A DNA stretch of 64,000 nucleotides, from assembly GCF_001618145.1 (NCBI RefSeq), contig NZ_LQNF01000016.1:21031-85030 (forward strand). The letters run 5' to 3'. Made by a program: the position numbers and the translations under genes. The notes beneath the pieces were generated by a model. That model did not search any database, was not told the origin of the DNA, and was given only the letters and a program-made list of their open reading frames with translations. Numbering within the stretch: the stretch's first letter is position 1; each line of letters starts with the position of its first letter. The stretch comes from Oceanobacillus damuensis. GTDB taxonomy: Bacteria > Bacillota > Bacilli > Bacillales > Amphibacillaceae. Positions 45,301 to 54,464 of this stretch are shown one piece after another.

Positions 45301-46985
45301 CTGCAGTTTTCTGCACCAGGCTGAACAAGATTTCCTTCTGCACCAATTGTCGTTTCTACCATGGTGATAATTTTTTCGCGAATTGCGTCAAGTGGCGGGT
45401 TTGTTACTTGCGCAAAAAGCTGTTTGAAATAGTTATACAAAAGCTGTGGCTTTTTGGACAGTACAGCAAGCGGTGAATCATAACCCATGGAGCCGACTGG
45501 ATCTTTCCCTTCCGATACGAGCGGCTTCATTATCTTGTCAAGTTCCTCGCGTGTATAGCCAAACGCCAACTGCTGCTTCAATAATGGCTCCCCGCTGTAT
45601 GCAGGCTGGTTACTGTCAGCCTCTGGCAGATCTTCCAATCTGATTTTATTCTTGAGCCACTGTTTATATGGCTGTTCAGAAGCAATCTGCATTTTTATTG
45701 TTTCGTCAGGTATAATGACACCCTTATCCAAATCGATAAGCAGCATTTTACCCGGAGTCAGTCTGTCTTTATACAGAATATCATCTGCAAAGATATCCAA
45801 TGCACCTACCTCGGAACCGAGCACTACCATGCCATCTTTTGTAACATAGTATCTCGCAGGGCGAAGACCATTTCGATCAAGACATGCTCCGATTTGGCTG
45901 CCATCTGTAAATACCAATGCCGCAGGACCATCCCATGGCTCCATTAACGTACTGTGATATTCATAAAAATCGCGTTTTTCATCTTTAATATTTTTATCGT
46001 TCGACCAAGGCTCAGGAACCATCATCATTGCTGTGTGTGCCAATGACCTGCCTGATAGGTGCAAAAATTCGAATGTATTATCAAAGATGGAAGAATCACT
46101 GCCATCTGTATCCATGATAGGCAATATCTTTTCCAATTCCGCCTCATTAAAATTGTCGGAAACACAGAGATTTTCCCGTGCTTGCATCCAATTTACATTT
46201 CCGCGTAATGTATTAAATTCTCCATTGTGTATCGTATAACGATTTGGGTGAGATCTTTTCCAGCTGGGAAAGGTATTCGTACTGAAACGTGAGTGCACTA
46301 ATGCAAACGCAGATTTAAAATCGGGGTGATTTAAATCTATATAAAAGGAATCCAGCTGTTCAGGTACCAACATACCTTTGTAGACAATTGTACGAGTGGA
46401 TAAACTGCAAATATATACATCTTCGTAAGCCGGTTGCTCGGCAACTGCTTTTTCTATACATTTGCGGATGACAAACAGCTTTCTTTCGAATGCCATTTGG
46501 TCTTTAAGATCATTTGACTTTTGGATGAAAAACTGGCGGATGGTAGGTGCACTCTTGGCAGCAACTCTACCGATAAAGGAGTCATTGGTAGGAACAGGAC
46601 GCCATCCCAAAAAGGTTTGTCCCTCACCCTCTATAATATTCTCTATAATTCTCCTGCAGGTCTTGCGAAGTTGTCTGTCACGTGGCAAAAATATCATACC
46701 TACACCGTAATCCCCCTCACGTGGAAGAGATATATTTTCTTTCGCGCATTGGTGCTGAAAGAAACGATCTGGAATTTGTGTCATAATTCCAGCTCCATCA
46801 CCTGTGCTTGTGTCGGCAGACTGTCCACCTCGATGCTCCAAATTGCACAAAATATTAATCGCATTTTGTACAATATTATGCGTCTTGCTTCCATTGATAT
46901 TTGCTATCATACCGATTCCGCATGCTTCATGTTCGAAATCCGGTCGATATAATCCTTGCTGTTTAGGATATCCATTTCTTGTCAT
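42390..46985 (-). CDS. gltB: Glutamate synthase large subunit GltB/GltA
   Basis: This 1531-residue protein comprises a class II glutaminase domain with Cys22 exposed after propeptide removal (HEACGIGM), the FMN/3Fe-4S synthase domain (CVMMRVCHLDTCPVGIATQ), and the C-terminal GXGXG beta-helix (FVGKGLSGGKIIV, AFYGASGGEAFIRG). With GltD it makes two glutamates from 2-oxoglutarate and glutamine. ATG 46985 is preferred to the GTG before it. Named gltA in B. subtilis. A TATAAT -10 lies at 47072-47077 on the minus strand, in the 470-bp AT-rich control region. Confidence 0.96.
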   Translation of the reverse strand: MTRNGYPKQQGLYRPDFEHEACGIGMIANINGSKTHNIVQNAINILCNLEHRGGQSADTSTGDGAGIMTQIPDRFFQHQCAKENISLPREGDYGVGMIFLPRDRQLRKTCRRIIENIIEGEGQTFLGWRPVPTNDSFIGRVAAKSAPTIRQFFIQKSNDLKDQMAFERKLFVIRKCIEKAVAEQPAYEDVYICSLSTRTIVYKGMLVPEQLDSFYIDLNHPDFKSAFALVHSRFSTNTFPSWKRSHPNRYTIHNGEFNTLRGNVNWMQARENLCVSDNFNEAELEKILPIMDTDGSDSSIFDNTFEFLHLSGRSLAHTAMMMVPEPWSNDKNIKDEKRDFYEYHSTLMEPWDGPAALVFTDGSQIGACLDRNGLRPARYYVTKDGMVVLGSEVGALDIFADDILYKDRLTPGKMLLIDLDKGVIIPDETIKMQIASEQPYKQWLKNKIRLEDLPEADSNQPAYSGEPLLKQQLAFGYTREELDKIMKPLVSEGKDPVGSMGYDSPLAVLSKKPQLLYNYFKQLFAQVTNPPLDAIREKIITMVETTIGAEGNLVQPGAENCRHIRLETPILLNDELEKVRGQQLEDFRTATLSTLFDTEAGKMEAALDALFGKADAAIDAGVTLLILSDRGVSKDKAAIPALLAVSGLHHHLIRKGIRTRVSILVESGEPREVHHFAALIGYGAEGINPYLAFDTFAELMEKGELPGIIGRQAQERYVSAVTDGIVKILSKMGISTIQSYRGAQIFEAVGINDEVIGKYFTGTASRLGGIGLDMIEKETLLRHESAFSEKRGRNDELTAGDEFQYRENGEDHQYNPRTIHTLQHSVRTNNYELFKTYSKMLTDETNNLQSLRGLIKFKKSTPVPIEEVESVEAIVRRFKTGAMSYGSISKEAHEALAIAMNRLGGRSNTGEGGESPDRYTADENGDLRRSAVKQVASGRFGVNSNYLVNADEIQIKVAQGAKPGEGGQLPGKKVYPWVAEVRGSTPGVELISPPPHHDIYSIEDLAELIYNLKNANPNARISVKLVSAVGVGTIAAGVAKGRADHVVISGYDGGTGAAPRTSLKHTGLPWEIGLAETHQTLLLNGLRDRITVETDGKMMTGRDVVVSALLGAEEYGFSTAPLVALGCVMMRVCHLDTCPVGIATQNPELRKKFTGDPEHVVNFMRFIAEETRELMAELGFRTINEMIGRSDLLEAKEIDHWKAKDLDLSPLMYRPELSFNIDQYATQSQNHEIDKTLDYQELIPICESAIVDGTPVEFTVAIRNINRATGTLLGSEITKRYGITGLPEDTIKLNFNGSAGQSFGAFIPNGMTLNLTGDANDFVGKGLSGGKIIVQPAPAVTFRPEKNTIIGNVAFYGASGGEAFIRGTAGERFAVRNSGAAIVVEGIGDHGCEYMTGGSVIILGATGRNFAAGMSGGVAYVFDEDNSFADKVNPAMVNVGAVEDPNELEVVYTMIQNHIKYTGSAHAERILAYWEKYSKQFVRVIPKAYVKMRDRIDFLINSGLSKFDAEMQAFEESNNRFKEKKSKAEVL

Positions 46986-47465
46986 CACAACAGCTCCTCT
47001 CTCTTGTTATTCATCATGTAAAAGGAGTAAAAAACCTATGGAAAGAAGGGATACTCGCTTCATGTTAGGTTATTATATCACAAAAATTCTGTTAACATAA
47101 AATTCAGACTACATTTTTTTATTTATTCCTATTGAAAAAACAAATTGAAAACGTTATCATTAATGGTTAACAGGTTTTAATAAAACACTGATATAATGCG
47201 GGTTTACAAAACTTTTCACAAAATAAAATCCATTGATTGAATTTTTTTTTTGCATTTCCTGAAAAAATCACATTTTTTTGGATTTTAATCCCTTTATTTA
47301 ACCAAATTTTAGGAAATTAACTTTCCTTTCAATGGGGAAGTTTGCTGATTCGCAGAAAAACCCCTAAAATCCTGTTTTTTCTACGCAAACCCCTTAACGC
47401 CAAAACCAATTATTGGACTCCATCACCCAAAACCAGTATCATTTCTTACTAATAAAGGAGTGAAA

Positions 47466-48488
47466 ATGAATATGACTTCAACGAACATTAAAACGTTCCA
47501 TAATATCCCCCTATCCGTTTTGGACTTGGCGCCGATCACAGAAGGCAGTGATGCTAGCCAGTCCTTCAAGGAAAGTGTTCAGTTGGCCCAGCATGTTGAA
47601 AAGTGGGGCTTTAACCGTTACTGGCTGGCTGAACATCATAATATGCCAGGAATCGCCAGTTCTGCAACGTCCGTACTTATCGGTCATATTGCGGCTAATA
47701 CGAACCGGATGCGAGTTGGCGCTGGTGGTGTTATGCTTCCAAACCATGCAACATTGGTGATTGCAGAACAGTTTGGAACATTGGAATCACTTTTCCCCGG
47801 ACGTATTGACTTGGGATTGGGTCGTGCACCCGGAAGTGATCAGGCTACAGCCCATGCCTTGCGCCGCACACTGAATATGGGACCGAACGATTTTCCAATG
47901 CAAGTGAACGAACTCCAGGATTATTTCTCTGATGAACCTGTATCACGTGTCCGTTCCGTACCAGGCCAAGGTTTAAACATTCCCCTTTGGCTGCTCGGTT
48001 CAAGTGATTTCAGTGCAAGACTGGCTGCTCAAAAAGGGTTATATTTCTCTTTTGCAAGTCACTTTGCACCTGCATATACGATTCCGGCACTGAAGCTTTA
48101 CCGTGATAACTTTCAGCCTTCAGCTGTGCTTGAAAAACCTTATGCAATGGTTGGGGTGAACGTAATCGCAGCTGAAACTGATGAAAAAGCACAGTATTTG
48201 GCCAGCTCCCATCGACTGCAATTTTTAAATTTACGACGGGGAGAGCAAACAAAATTATTGCCACCAATCGATAACATGGATGAGGTCTGGTCACCGATGG
48301 AGAAAGCTGCTGTGGAAGAATCCCTCGATCCCAGAACAACCATTGTCGGCAGTCCGGAAACTGTGAGAAAGGGACTCGCCGCTTTCCAGGAGGCTACACA
48401 AGCAGACGAAATGATCATCAGTTCGCAGATTTATCATATGGAGGATCGCTTGCGCTCGTATGAAATCGTAGCAGAGCTGATGGATTAG
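47466..48488 (+). CDS. Luciferase-like flavin monooxygenase
   Basis: This 340-residue member of the LLM class (bacterial luciferase fold) shows [37 protein letters not shown] and [20 protein letters not shown], the motifs of the YvbT/YddN group with FMN-binding TIM barrel. AAAGGAG lies 5 nt before ATG 47466. It is a cytoplasmic FMNH2-dependent oxidoreductase; the substrate is unknown. It is divergent from gltB. Confidence 0.9.
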   Translation: MNMTSTNIKTFHNIPLSVLDLAPITEGSDASQSFKESVQLAQHVEKWGFNRYWLAEHHNMPGIASSATSVLIGHIAANTNRMRVGAGGVMLPNHATLVIAEQFGTLESLFPGRIDLGLGRAPGSDQATAHALRRTLNMGPNDFPMQVNELQDYFSDEPVSRVRSVPGQGLNIPLWLLGSSDFSARLAAQKGLYFSFASHFAPAYTIPALKLYRDNFQPSAVLEKPYAMVGVNVIAAETDEKAQYLASSHRLQFLNLRRGEQTKLLPPIDNMDEVWSPMEKAAVEESLDPRTTIVGSPETVRKGLAAFQEATQADEMIISSQIYHMEDRLRSYEIVAELMD

Positions 48489-48492
48489 CATA

Positions 48493-48542
48493 AAAAGAAG
48501 CTGTTACGGAAAATCAGATGATGATCCAACAGCATCTTTTAT
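48493..48542 (+). terminator. Terminator after the LLM oxidoreductase
   Basis: AAGAAGCTGTT pairs with AACAGCATCTT (one mismatch), followed by TTATTTG. Confidence 0.75.
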
Positions 48543-48657
48543 TTGTGATTTCTGGCTTAAAACGGCCCCATGCAAGGATGGGGTCAGATATTTTACCAAT
48601 TGGTGCATTTTGTTTTCTGTCACTTTTCCCGATCGGATTTCGTTCAAAATGTTAGCC

Positions 48658-48709
48658 ATAAATAGAGCCTCCAGCAAGTGCAAAATCAGCTGCTGGAGGC
48701 TCTATTTTA
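48658..48709 (-). terminator. Terminator of the sodium channel gene
   Basis: AAATAGAGCCTCCAGCA pairs perfectly with TGCTGGAGGCTCTATTT. It is strong in both directions. Between 48543 and 48657 lies only a GGGGTCAGA-containing relic resembling the short REP-like repeat. Confidence 0.92.
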
Positions 48710-48718
48710 ATTCTTTGC

Positions 48719-49507
48719 CTAATCCTCTTTCTTCTTCAATAATTGCTTAATTTCCCTCAATTCATTCTGTACTTCTTCCAGCTTAATATCAGTTGGAGTC
48801 GGCTTTTCCTCACGACTCGCCTCTTCCACGTTGTTAACGACAACACCGACAAACAAATTAACAATTACGAACGAACCAATGAGAATAAATGTAACGAAAT
48901 ACCACCAGGAAGTGGGGTCCTCCGTCAGAATAGGTCTCATTACGCCACTTGCCCATGATTCAAGGGTAATCACCTGGAACAGAGATAATAAGGAATCATG
49001 CAATGTACCGAAATATTCCGGGGCAATCGACTGAAACATCATCGTTCCAATGACAGCATAAATGTAGAAGAAAATCCCGAGCAAGAGCATAATTGTTCCC
49101 ATCGAAGGTATTGTGAGAAGAAGTGCGTTTACCATACGGCGCAGCGAAGGTATAACCGATACCGCTCTGAGAACACGAAGCACTCTCAGGACCCTCAACA
49201 CGGTTACATAATGAGCACCCACCAATAGATGACCGCTTGCAACGATTACAAAATCAAATATATTCCAAGGTTCCTTGAAAAAAGATCCAATTGATTTGCT
49301 TCCAAGAAGCCTGATCAATAACTCAATCGTGAAAACCCACAGTAATAGTTGATCGGCTAAGTATATCCAATCGTAGAAATTATTTTCGAAGTATGAATAT
49401 GTCTCTAAGCCTACCAATATTGCATTGATAATAATTAGACCGATGATTGTATTCATGAAAAGCGGGTGCTCGGAAATTTCCGCACACTTTTTTCTGTAAT
49501 TATTCAT
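48719..49507 (-). CDS. Voltage-gated sodium channel, NaChBac family
   Basis: This 262-residue six-helix channel has S4 VLRVLRVLRVLRAVSVIPS followed by SLRRMV, with Arg at every third position, and the pore filter TLESWASG, identical to that of the bacterial sodium channel NaChBac. The C-terminal cytoplasmic region is a coiled coil (KLEEVQNELREIKQLLKK). Tetramers of this type conduct Na+ on depolarisation and serve pH and sodium homeostasis and motility in alkaliphilic or halotolerant Bacillaceae. The ribosome binding site is AAGGGGG. It stands alone. Confidence 0.94.
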   Translation of the reverse strand: MNNYRKKCAEISEHPLFMNTIIGLIIINAILVGLETYSYFENNFYDWIYLADQLLLWVFTIELLIRLLGSKSIGSFFKEPWNIFDFVIVASGHLLVGAHYVTVLRVLRVLRVLRAVSVIPSLRRMVNALLLTIPSMGTIMLLLGIFFYIYAVIGTMMFQSIAPEYFGTLHDSLLSLFQVITLESWASGVMRPILTEDPTSWWYFVTFILIGSFVIVNLFVGVVVNNVEEASREEKPTPTDIKLEEVQNELREIKQLLKKKED

Positions 49508-49599
49508 GGATTTGGTTTCCCCCTTACAGGAGTATTTTACTTTCTAACTGATGATATGTCACCTTTTCTCTCTGTCTAAGTACTTTTTTATGGTGAAGC

Positions 49600-50115
49600 A
49601 TTGCCGGGAAATATGTAAACTGCGACGTAACTGCTATTTGCGATAGATCTATAGCTAATAATGGAAGCAAGTCACTTCGGCTACCGCTCGGGGAAATACA
49701 CTGCGCGCATCCTAAGGCGGCTGGTGAGCCCCTTCATGCTAACGCATTTCAGTGTCTCACCTATGCCTCTCTTCCCGTAGGAGTCTCCGTGTATTTCCCC
49801 AAGCTAGTTAGAGGATTGCTACCACTTACTACCTGTGCGATAGCTAAACTAGCAACCAACAGATTTACCAGTACGGGATCGCTCTCGGCAGTCGACTCCT
49901 CGAAAATATAAACCAATTTTCTTACGAAGATGCAGATGCTGACGAAGCCCTCCTTGTCCTGCGGGAAAAGCACGTGTCCGAAGACCAGAAGAGTGGTTTT
50001 CTCTTCAGGGCTGAGGCCGCGCCCTAAGGTGCGCATCCGCCTAGTGCGATCCCGGACGGCGGCAAGAGCACTTATCTCCAAGAATAAACTTAATTTAGTT
50101 CGCATTTTATACCAA
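49600..50115 (-). repeat. Modular structured repeat, copy D (long form, no outer flanks)
   Basis: The core is inverted relative to copies A and B. The arms GCTCGGGGAAATACAC (49686-49701) and GTGTATTTCCCCAAGC (49789-49804) pair with one wobble. It carries the ~60-bp insert (about 49900-49960, TTTTCTTACGAAGATGCAG). The first-domain closing sequence has changed to CAGTACGGGATCGC, which still pairs with GCGATCCCGGAC (50048-50060). Right end TTCGCATTTTATA equals the left end of copies A and B in reverse complement. The TTAACTGGG outer flank is absent. No gene lies in 49508-50218. Confidence 0.82.
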
Positions 50116-50218
50116 CTCCAATATTACAAATCAATAACGATTACAATATATTTTATCATTCCCGGATTATTTCACAGCCAAATAAGGGTATAGAGTGTTA
50201 AATAAGGAGTGAAGGAAT

Positions 50219-50941
50219 ATGAAGAAGAAGAAACCAATTATAGGATTGACAAGTTCTATTCTCGATATAGAGGTAAAGGGAGAAGTAAACCCTGCTGTCC
50301 ATACAAACCATCAATATGTAAAGGCTGTAACGGAAATTGGCGGGATACCAATTGTTATACCTGTATCAAATGAGGACATGGCAAAGGAGTATATAGATAT
50401 ATGTGATGGCCTCATCTTTACAAGTGGGGAAGATGTCGACCCATCAAGGTACAATCAAGAACCGGAAGAGGAATTGCAGGAAATCAATTTTGCAAGGGAC
50501 GAAACCGAGATTCCCCTTGCAAAATATGCAATAGAGAAAAAAGTTCCAATCATGGGTACTTGCCGAGGATTGGGGATCATTAATGTGGCGCTTGGAGGAA
50601 CAATGAAACAGGATTTGGGATCCGGACATAACCAGGAAGCTTACCGAAAATTGCCAACCCATGAAATCGACATAAAAGAGGATAGCCAGCTTTATCATTT
50701 ATTCGGGGAAAAGAAAGCAATGGTAAACAGCAAACATCACCAGGCTGTCGATAAGCTGGCTGATTCTCTTAGCGTCGCAGCCATCTCTGATGATGATGTA
50801 ATTGAAGCTGTAGAATCGAACAAGAAAGATCAATTCATTCTTGGATTACAATTTCACCCCGAGGAGTTGTTTGCGATTGATTCAAAAATGCTTAATCTGT
50901 TAATGAGTTTCAGGCAAGCATGTGAGAAGAATGCAAGATAG
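50219..50941 (+). CDS. Class I glutamine amidotransferase-like hydrolase (PuuD-like)
   Basis: This 240-residue protein has the nucleophile in MGTCRGLGIINVALGG and the His-Glu pair in LQFHPEE, the class I GATase triad. TNHQYVKAVTEIGGIPIVIP and FTSGEDVDPSRY mark the gamma-glutamyl-GABA hydrolase (PuuD) subfamily. It would cleave gamma-glutamyl bonds in the cytoplasm. AAGGAGT lies 10 nt before the ATG. It is flanked by repeat copy D and a strong terminator. Confidence 0.9.
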   Translation: MKKKKPIIGLTSSILDIEVKGEVNPAVHTNHQYVKAVTEIGGIPIVIPVSNEDMAKEYIDICDGLIFTSGEDVDPSRYNQEPEEELQEINFARDETEIPLAKYAIEKKVPIMGTCRGLGIINVALGGTMKQDLGSGHNQEAYRKLPTHEIDIKEDSQLYHLFGEKKAMVNSKHHQAVDKLADSLSVAAISDDDVIEAVESNKKDQFILGLQFHPEELFAIDSKMLNLLMSFRQACEKNAR

Positions 50942-50965
50942 CATCCTAGTAGGAGTATGATGCAC

Positions 50966-51005
50966 GAAAAGAGGGACAAGCTATATGCTTGTCCCTCTTT
51001 CTATG
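50966..51005. terminator. Bidirectional terminator
   Basis: AAAGAGGGACAAG pairs with CTTGTCCCTCTTT around CTATATG, between the convergent PuuD-like and P450 genes. Confidence 0.92.
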
Positions 51006-51018
51006 TTCAAATTTAATT

Positions 51019-52275
51019 TTATGCTCTTCTGATATTCCTTATGACAAATCTGCTCTTTGGTATGGAGGGCATTCTGACCATACTATAGCTTAGATCCTGT
51101 TTTGGAACTTCGTAATCAATTTTTCCGGCCAAATAATGAAGGCTTGTTTTCATTATTTGCACTGTAATCCACTCACCGGCACAACGGTGGCCTATATCAT
51201 ACTCTCCACCACCCTGCGGAATAAAATTGAACGGACTTCCATCCCACTCAGCAAACCGCTCCGGCCAGAAAACATCCGGATACTCCCACAGTTTTGGACT
51301 ATGGTTTGTACCATAGAGATCAAGCAGCACTAAGGTCCCCTCTTTAAAATGATGATTTTTCCATGTGAAATCCTTACGAACGAGCGCACCAAGAAATGGA
51401 CCAAATGGGAAATATCTTCTGACTTCCTGTATAAACATCTGGCTGTAATTTCCCTCATCAGCAACTAGTTTATCTTTTTTCTCCGGATTTTGATACAATG
51501 CGACAGCTCCGAAAGTAATGAATCTTCCTATAGCTACAATGGGACGCAATATATTAATCAGCTCTACCGCGGCTGTTTTAATATCAAGCAGATTTCCATT
51601 CAGGTCTTCATGCCATGCAATCTGGTATAGCGCTGTCTCCTCTTCTGCATCAAGTTTCCCTGTACGAACCTGTCTGATAATGTAAGATATCCACCTTTCC
51701 GCTCTCGTGCGTGCTCTCCTTCCTTCCCAGTGCCTCGGCCCAACCGCACCGAATGCATCAATCATCGCACTAAGGTCCTTCGTTCGAATCTCCAGATCTT
51801 TTGCCCACAAAGGAACGCCTGCCCACTGACAGGCAACCCTGCACATGATTTCTTCCGCTTCATCAAATAAGATAACCGTATCAAGGGCAACCCATTTATC
51901 AATCGCAATCTCCCACTGCCTTTTCGTAATTTCATCCAATACCTTCAACCGTTCATCTGTCATGAGGGCCATAAACATCGCTTTCCGATGACGATGTACC
52001 TCCCCATCCAAGCCTTGGACCCCACCTTCTCCGAACAGACTTTTTTCAATTCGCTTTGGAGCCACACCATTTCTCTGAAATCGTTCGGTATCATAAAACA
52101 ATTCAGCTGCTTCTTCACCACTTATACAAATTGCTTTCCTTCCAAGTAAACGCGTTTCGAAGATTTCTGTATTGAATTCACGCATTCGATTAGGAATATA
52201 CTCGTATCCTTCTTTCAACAAAGACAGTGTGTGATCCAATCCTTCTTCTTTAGAAATAGTTTTTGTCGAAGCCAT
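51019..52275 (-). CDS. CYP152 fatty-acid peroxygenase P450
   Basis: This 418-residue P450 of the CYP152 type (B. subtilis YbdT/P450 BS-beta) has the heme-thiolate motif EYDIGHRCAGEW. ELINILRPIVAIGRF carries the Arg-Pro that binds the fatty-acid carboxylate in place of the usual acid-alcohol pair. GGVQGLDGEVHRHR has Gln at the position that is His in the decarboxylase OleT. It would hydroxylate fatty acids at alpha or beta carbon with hydrogen peroxide. The ribosome binding site is AAAAGGAG. It is monocistronic. Confidence 0.92.
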   Translation of the reverse strand: MASTKTISKEEGLDHTLSLLKEGYEYIPNRMREFNTEIFETRLLGRKAICISGEEAAELFYDTERFQRNGVAPKRIEKSLFGEGGVQGLDGEVHRHRKAMFMALMTDERLKVLDEITKRQWEIAIDKWVALDTVILFDEAEEIMCRVACQWAGVPLWAKDLEIRTKDLSAMIDAFGAVGPRHWEGRRARTRAERWISYIIRQVRTGKLDAEEETALYQIAWHEDLNGNLLDIKTAAVELINILRPIVAIGRFITFGAVALYQNPEKKDKLVADEGNYSQMFIQEVRRYFPFGPFLGALVRKDFTWKNHHFKEGTLVLLDLYGTNHSPKLWEYPDVFWPERFAEWDGSPFNFIPQGGGEYDIGHRCAGEWITVQIMKTSLHYLAGKIDYEVPKQDLSYSMVRMPSIPKSRFVIRNIRRA

Positions 52276-52468
52276 ATGTTATCTCCTTTTAAAAAACATT
52301 CGTAACAATATTTTTCCCAAGATCATCGTGAATGAAACAATTAAAATAGTGACATTGTCAGTAATAAATAATAATGAGATTAGAAAACTTGGCATTAACC
52401 AAGTATATGACAAGCGGTTACCTTACATATGTCCGAGCATATAAGCGTTTAGACCTTTCTATATTCGC

Positions 52469-52510
52469 ATAGAAAAAGCCGATTGGAAATAACCCAATCA
52501 GCTTTTTCTG
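52469..52510 (-). terminator. Terminator of the broken wrbA gene
   Basis: GAAAAAGC.GATTGG pairs with CCAATC.GCTTTTTC around AAATAA. The rest of 52276-52468 shows no gene; GAAAACTTGGC at about 52386 is reminiscent of the second repeat family. Confidence 0.88.
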
Positions 52511-52513
52511 AAT

Positions 52514-53122
52514 TCAGCTTCCTGATTTGATGCGCTTGGCGATATCCACCATACGTTTCGCTTGAACCTCGACTGCAGGTTTTACCTCACCAACAATATT
52601 TCCGTCCTGATCAACGGTAGCGCTGGCACCATATGGATTACCGCCTGTCGTAAACAAAACAGGATCTGTGTAACCCGGTGCGGCGATAATGGCTCCCCAA
52701 TGAAAGAGTGACGTGTATAAGGAAAGGATACTTGCTTCCTGACCTCCATGATCATTTTGAGCAGAGGACATGGCACTGACGACTTTATTCGAAAGTGCTC
52801 CTTTCGCCCATAAACCACCTTGCATATCGATAAATTGCTTCAATTGTGATGCATATGCTCCAAACCTTGTAGCAGTACTGAAAATAATTGCATCTGCCCA
52901 TTCAAGGTCCTCAGATGAGGCTACAGGAACATCTTTAGCTTCATCATAGTGTGCCTTCCAAGCTGGATTTGATGCTATTGCCGATTCAGGTGCAAGCTCC
53001 TGTACCTTCAATACCTTTACCTCTGCTCCAGCTGCCTTGCCAGCTTCTTCTGCCCATTTTGCCAACTGATAATTTGTACCGGTTTAGCTGTAGTATATAA
53101 TTGCAAGCTTTACCTCATCCAT
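52514..53122 (-). pseudogene. wrbA: NAD(P)H:quinone oxidoreductase WrbA, nonsense-interrupted
   Basis: From ATG 53122 (AAGGTGA upstream) the frame reads MDEVKLAIIYYS, then TAA at 53084-53086, then TGTNYQLAKWAEEAGK and the rest of a complete WrbA to 52514. The stop falls in the FMN phosphate loop (IIYYSxTGTNY), where a Ser codon one base away (TCA) would be expected. The rest is intact: SSEDLEWADAIIFSTATRFG and FTTGGNPYGAS are present. A recent point mutation, a sequencing error or reinitiation downstream are the alternatives. Confidence 0.85.
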
Positions 53123-53417
53123 ATAAATCACCTTCCATCATATATTTACATGTTTACTTTTTCCATCAGAACCGAAACTATGCTTTGAAAATATTTAAAA
53201 CGGAAGGGAACGTCGTAATAGGCTTACGAGGAATTTTTCATAAAGATAAGAATGATAAACACAATAATCTTTGTAAGATCAGAGGTTATTCTGTCTGGAA
53301 ATTTTCTATAAAGAGATTGGAGCAGACTTCAATAATAGCGTGTTTAAATTTATTAACAACAAAGGGTAAACGTGTCAGATCCATATTATGGAAGATATAA
53401 TAACCGGCAAACGGACA

Positions 53418-53470
53418 GACCGAACAAATGAAAAAGCGCAGAAGACTCTCGATAAGTCGCTGCGCTTTTT
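53418..53470 (+). terminator. Isolated hairpin
   Basis: AAAGCGCAG.GACT pairs with AGTC.CTGCGCTTT, followed by TTTTGG. It is terminator-shaped, but no gene on either strand ends at it. The stretch 53123-53612 otherwise shows nothing I can name; a GGTAAGCCCAGGCAC patch and a CACCG/CGGTG palindrome lie at 53485-53510. Confidence 0.55.
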
Positions 53471-53612
53471 TTGGCGGACGCCCGTCACCGAGCGGTTAGC
53501 GGTGATGCCACATGATATGCTTCCTTTGTCCTTCATGCCGGGTAAGCCCAGGCACAAGGCTTCCTTCACTACATGAGATGTTACTGAAGAATGGGCGACA
53601 AAAGCTTTTGTT

Positions 53613-54398
53613 TTAATACATATGTGGTACTCTGCTTTCAAAAATTGGGACGTCCTTTCGAATATCATTCACGATATCAAGGGATAATGACGAAATTAAA
53701 GTTTCTTCTTTAGTCTCACTCCCAATTTTCAAGGTTTCTCCCCGAGGATCAATAATCATCGATGTCCCTGAAAACTCCTCCCCATTGTAGGACCCAATCC
53801 GGTTGCAGGACACAACAAAAAATTGATTTTCAATTGCACGTGCAATTTGCAGTGCCTTCCAGTGATCCTTTCTTGCTGCCGGCCATTCCGCAACCACGTA
53901 CATGACCTCTGCACCATTTAATGCCAGACTTCTGGCAAGCTCGGGAAACCGTAAGTCATAGCAAATAATGAGCCCCATCTTAATGCCTTCCAATTCAAAC
54001 ACTTGCACTTTCTCTGTTCCGCCTGTGAGATACAGAGGCTCATCCAGCATTGGTACAAGGTGGATTTTATCGTATTCATAAACGAGATTTCCTTCGCGGT
54101 CAACTACCATACTTGTGTTATAGAACTTCCCATTTTTCTTATTGGCAACCGAACCACCTATAATATTAATATGAAAGGATTTGGCGAGTTTCCTTAAAAA
54201 AGATGTTGTAGGCTCTCCGTCCATATCGGCTACTTTATCCAAATCTTCCAGTGTGTAGGCAGTCGTCCACATTTCGGGCAGAACGATGATATCCGGATTC
54301 TCCCTTTCGACAGTCTCACTCACCCATTTTTCCACCTTTACACGATTTGCATCCGGATCCCCCGGAATAATATCCATCTGATAAATTGCATGCTTCAT
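53613..54398 (-). CDS. Carbon-nitrogen hydrolase (omega-amidase/nitrilase family)
   Basis: This 261-residue enzyme has the nitrilase triad: Glu in IVLPEMW, Lys in YDKIHLVPM and Cys in IICYDLRFPE. The compact length and GTSMIIDPRGE motif fit the omega-amidase branch (B. subtilis MtnU/YkrU-like). It would hydrolyse alpha-keto-acid amides in the cytoplasm. AAGGGGG lies upstream of the ATG. The next gene downstream on this strand is a WrbA remnant, not an operon partner. Confidence 0.9.
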   Translation of the reverse strand: MKHAIYQMDIIPGDPDANRVKVEKWVSETVERENPDIIVLPEMWTTAYTLEDLDKVADMDGEPTTSFLRKLAKSFHINIIGGSVANKKNGKFYNTSMVVDREGNLVYEYDKIHLVPMLDEPLYLTGGTEKVQVFELEGIKMGLIICYDLRFPELARSLALNGAEVMYVVAEWPAARKDHWKALQIARAIENQFFVVSCNRIGSYNGEEFSGTSMIIDPRGETLKIGSETKEETLISSLSLDIVNDIRKDVPIFESRVPHMY

Positions 54399-54415
54399 CC
54401 CATCATCCCCCTTAG

Positions 54416-54458
54416 GTGCCTGGCACCACCCGAATTTTGTTGAATTTTGTCGTTTATT
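54416..54458. repeat. Short REP-like repeat
   Basis: GGTGCCTGGCACC palindrome plus CCCGAATTTTGTTGAATTTTGTCG, same family as 18116, 18708, 20166 and 58352. It sits between desR and the amidase start. Confidence 0.75.
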
Positions 54459-54464
54459 ATAATG

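Noticed and set aside
53101..53400. 99-residue open frame on the plus strand
   Set aside because: No ribosome binding site, start spacing or protein-like composition. It overlaps the broken wrbA 5' end on the other strand.
53470..53560. Possible tRNA-like or structured RNA around CACCG/CGGTG
   Set aside because: No cloverleaf, no T-loop GTTCRANNC and no CCA end; only a short palindrome.
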